Part shown: piece by piece, positions 61,949-64,000 of the stretch
Numbering within the stretch: position 1 is the stretch's first letter
Layout: every line of letters begins with the position of its first letter
NCBI GenBank assembly: GCA_003116975.1
Contig: BGKB01000003.1
Location: 62,001 to 126,000, forward strand
Source: Aurantiochytrium sp. KH105
Lineage: Eukaryota; Sar; Bigyra; Thraustochytrida; Thraustochytriidae
Direction: 5' to 3'
DNA: 64,000 bases
Notes under the pieces: model-generated
Seen by the model: only the letters and a program-made list of their open reading frames with translations
What the model was told of the DNA's origin: nothing
Database searches by the model: none
Program-made: the position numbers and the translations under genes

Positions 61949-63670
61949 ATGGAGACATCCACGGAGACGCACTGGGATCCGGCGAGAAATGGCTTTTTGC
62001 CGGCAAACCCAAGCCGCAATTTCTTCTGCGAGGCTCTCAGGGAGCACATCAGCGCGTATGATGATCTTCCCGAGCTTGCTCGAGAACGCTCCATCGGACC
62101 TCGGCTCGAGAATCTTCGCGTCCTCGACATCGTCTTTGAGTATGAAGCTTACTACGATCCCATCTCCTGCGTCCTCTTAGCGGAACCTGAAGACTGCGAG
62201 AGCGTCTTCACCCTCTTCGGCATCCTCGCAGGCGCCTATGTACACAAGGACACGGTCGAATTTTCGCAAGGGGACGCAGCTGCAGCGAGCGAAAGGCGCA
62301 AAGAAGGCCCCGTCGTCTTGCCCGCGTGCATTAGTGTGCCGCTCAAGAAACTGGCTGAACATCTTGGGCGCCAGCCGATTCTCGATTATGCTGGATGTGT
62401 TCTTTCCAACTGGACGTTAATCGACGCCGACAAACCCATGACTCCAAGCAATGTCCGTGTACTGCGCACCTTTACCAGAACCGTCTCGGAAGAGTGGTTT
62501 TACAAGATCCATGCCGTGATCGAACATTGCGGCGCAGAGGCAATCACATCTTCGGTGGCCATCATTGACACGCTCGACTCTTTGTTCGAAACCAGGGCAG
62601 ATGTGGCCTCGTACGATGCACGTATTCCACCCATGGTACTTCGCCTTCGCGCCATCGAAAACGCGCTCAAACAGATGAACATTATGTTGGGCCGCATGCG
62701 CGAGCGCTGTCGTGAGGTGGACTTTTTCAATATTGTTCGGCCCTGGCTTAGTGCCTGGCCGGAGCCAGGCGTCGTCTACAGCACCAGAGACTCGAGCGAT
62801 CTCGAGCCTGAAAAGTATACGGGTGGGTCCGGCGCGCAGAGTTCAATCATGCCGTGCATCGATGCACTTTTTGGCGTTGGTCATGGCGCAAAGCAAGTTG
62901 CGCAGCAGCAAAGTCGGGTAGAGGGTGCTCGTGTCGCGATCAAGCAGACCGAAACCGTAGCAAAACACGCCGCGGATCGCGAAATGTTTCTTGCTGCGCT
63001 AAAGCGTTACCGGAAATACATGCCACCGCCGCACCGCCGGCTTATTGAGCGTCTCGAAAACTCGAAAAATCTTCGAGATCTCATCTGCGAAATGGAAGTC
63101 CTTGAACGCGAAATTTTAAAGCAATCGCGCGATCGAAACCTGCCCGTGGCCGTGCACGAGCCAGTTTTGCGAGACGCAATTCATCTTGGCCAGAATATTG
63201 TGCACTTGAAGGAGGCATACAACGGCGCAATGAACGAGATTATCAAGTTTCGTCAAAAGCATGTCGGCATCACCGTCTCATACATTACAAGTCAGGCCAA
63301 GATCCGTGCCGACAGTCTTCAAGCCTCCGGTAGTGCGTCGACCGGACAGGAGCTCTTGAAAAAGTCTTCCAAAGGAACGGGCGGGAGCAACTTCAAGTAT
63401 CATCTGACACAACACATTCGTGACAGTCGAAGTTGCCTCTACGAGTTGCCCGAGAATCTCAGCCCGGCTCCTCGGCCGCCCGAGTCTCACGTCATGCCGA
63501 GTCTTGGCTCACGATTGCCGATATCTAGTCCATTTGCTCGAGCTCCTCGCCAAGTCTCCATGTCTCCTTTGACCTCACCATCTGCTTTGAATCGAACTGC
63601 CCTTGATCGATCGCGATTATCTGCAAAACTGCCCGCAGCTCCCAGCTCTCCCCCAGATCCCGAACCTTGA
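61949..63670 (+). CDS. Indoleamine 2,3-dioxygenase family protein
   Basis: A 573-aa protein; ATG at 61949 (TGCCATGG). Heme enzymes of this family open the indole ring of tryptophan in the kynurenine pathway. Family marks: LPACISVPLKKLAEHLGRQPILDY near residue 128, GSGAQSSIMPCIDALFGV, YMPPPHRRLIERLE, the segment IKFRQKHVGITVSYI whose His matches the proximal heme ligand of animal IDO (SLRSYHLQIVTKYI), and KGTGGSNFKYHL matching the C-terminal KGTGGT signature. It is longer than the roughly 400-aa animal enzyme because of inserts and a Pro/Ser-rich tail of about 75 residues after the conserved part. No targeting peptide is seen. Activity on tryptophan is likely but distant IDO relatives can be weak. 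Confidence 0.92.
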   Translation: METSTETHWDPARNGFLPANPSRNFFCEALREHISAYDDLPELARERSIGPRLENLRVLDIVFEYEAYYDPISCVLLAEPEDCESVFTLFGILAGAYVHKDTVEFSQGDAAAASERRKEGPVVLPACISVPLKKLAEHLGRQPILDYAGCVLSNWTLIDADKPMTPSNVRVLRTFTRTVSEEWFYKIHAVIEHCGAEAITSSVAIIDTLDSLFETRADVASYDARIPPMVLRLRAIENALKQMNIMLGRMRERCREVDFFNIVRPWLSAWPEPGVVYSTRDSSDLEPEKYTGGSGAQSSIMPCIDALFGVGHGAKQVAQQQSRVEGARVAIKQTETVAKHAADREMFLAALKRYRKYMPPPHRRLIERLENSKNLRDLICEMEVLEREILKQSRDRNLPVAVHEPVLRDAIHLGQNIVHLKEAYNGAMNEIIKFRQKHVGITVSYITSQAKIRADSLQASGSASTGQELLKKSSKGTGGSNFKYHLTQHIRDSRSCLYELPENLSPAPRPPESHVMPSLGSRLPISSPFARAPRQVSMSPLTSPSALNRTALDRSRLSAKLPAAPSSPPDPEP

Positions 63671-64000
63671 TCTCCTTTTCCGGCTGCTGCTTCTCCTCAT
63701 TCTTCATCTGCACCAAGTAGCGAGGAATTCCCCATTAGCCCAAGGTTTGGGTATGCCAAGCTCCTCCTCATAGGCACCGAATACGAGCTCTAGGCCTACC
63801 TTGCATTTCTCCCGACCCTTCCAGAACTCGTTAAATTGACATTTTCGTACTTTACTGCCAGAGATACAAAGAAATCGCATCAGTGGAACTAGGCATCTTT
63901 AGCTTTTACGCATGTGCAAGCGTGAAACGTTGTGGTTGAATGCAAGTAAGAAATTCGTGAGGATGTTTATCTTTCAAAGTATCCATTTGGAGTTGTAGTA
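63671..64000. other. Window end, no supported gene
   Basis: On the minus strand an open stretch (about 63710-63842) reads FNEFWKGREKCK and GLELVFGAYEEELGIPKPW before a stop, with GIPRYLVQMKNEEKQQPEKE in the next frame. It could be the end of a gene or an eroded element continuing outside the window. Too short to call. Confidence 0.35.

Overview
This 64 kb window is nuclear DNA of a gene-dense, intron-poor unicellular eukaryote. Coding regions are long uninterrupted ATG-initiated frames, often with a Kozak-like context (for example CCACCATGGG at 15957), and there are no bacterial-style operons. The gene set fits a protist: TRAPPC11, a GPR107-type seven-helix receptor, a tetraspanin, a P450, indoleamine dioxygenase, diacylglycerol kinase, a histidine-phosphotransfer protein and a cyclic-nucleotide-gated metallo-beta-lactamase. 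A stramenopile, most likely a labyrinthulomycete (thraustochytrid), is my best inference, but no rRNA or marker gene here proves it. One tRNA-Leu(AAG) is present.

Layout. 0.6-14.4 kb: DUF2855 protein (+), alpha/beta hydrolase (-), TRAPPC11 (+), an 883-aa protein of unknown function (-), a MYND/SET-like plus 2-oxoglutarate oxygenase fusion (+), and a coiled-coil protein (-). 16-26 kb: myristoylation-signal metallo-beta-lactamase/cNMP-binding protein (+), multi-pass membrane protein (-), membrane-anchored alpha/beta hydrolase (+), charged coiled-coil protein (+), HPt phosphotransfer protein (-). 28-36 kb: small secreted protein (-), tetraspanin (-), small spliced membrane protein (+), voltage-sensor/RGS fusion (-), EGF-like multi-pass protein (+). 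36-43 kb: cytochrome P450 (-) and a large FN3/coiled-coil/IQ-motif protein (-). 43.2-53.0 kb is a gene desert packed with microsatellites. 53-64 kb: diacylglycerol kinase (+), tRNA-Leu (+), glycosyltransferase-like protein (+), CapA-like metallophosphoesterase (+), GPR107-like receptor (-) and indoleamine 2,3-dioxygenase (+).

Many genes are divergently paired around 0.3-1.5 kb intergenic regions. Several products are signalling proteins (voltage-sensor/RGS, cNMP-binding hydrolase, HPt, DGK, GPR107-like), but they do not form an obvious single pathway. The most notable items are: the fusion of a voltage-sensor-like domain with a periplasmic-type loop and an RGS domain; the MYND/SET-like plus prolyl-hydroxylase-type fusion; and a helically phased CACTT/AAGTG element repeated about every 21 bp in three separate promoter regions (26.4, 56.7 and 61.3-61.5 kb).

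Starts were chosen at ATG codons. Several open frames extend upstream only through GTG or TTG and were trimmed. All product names come from motif reading alone; no database search was possible.
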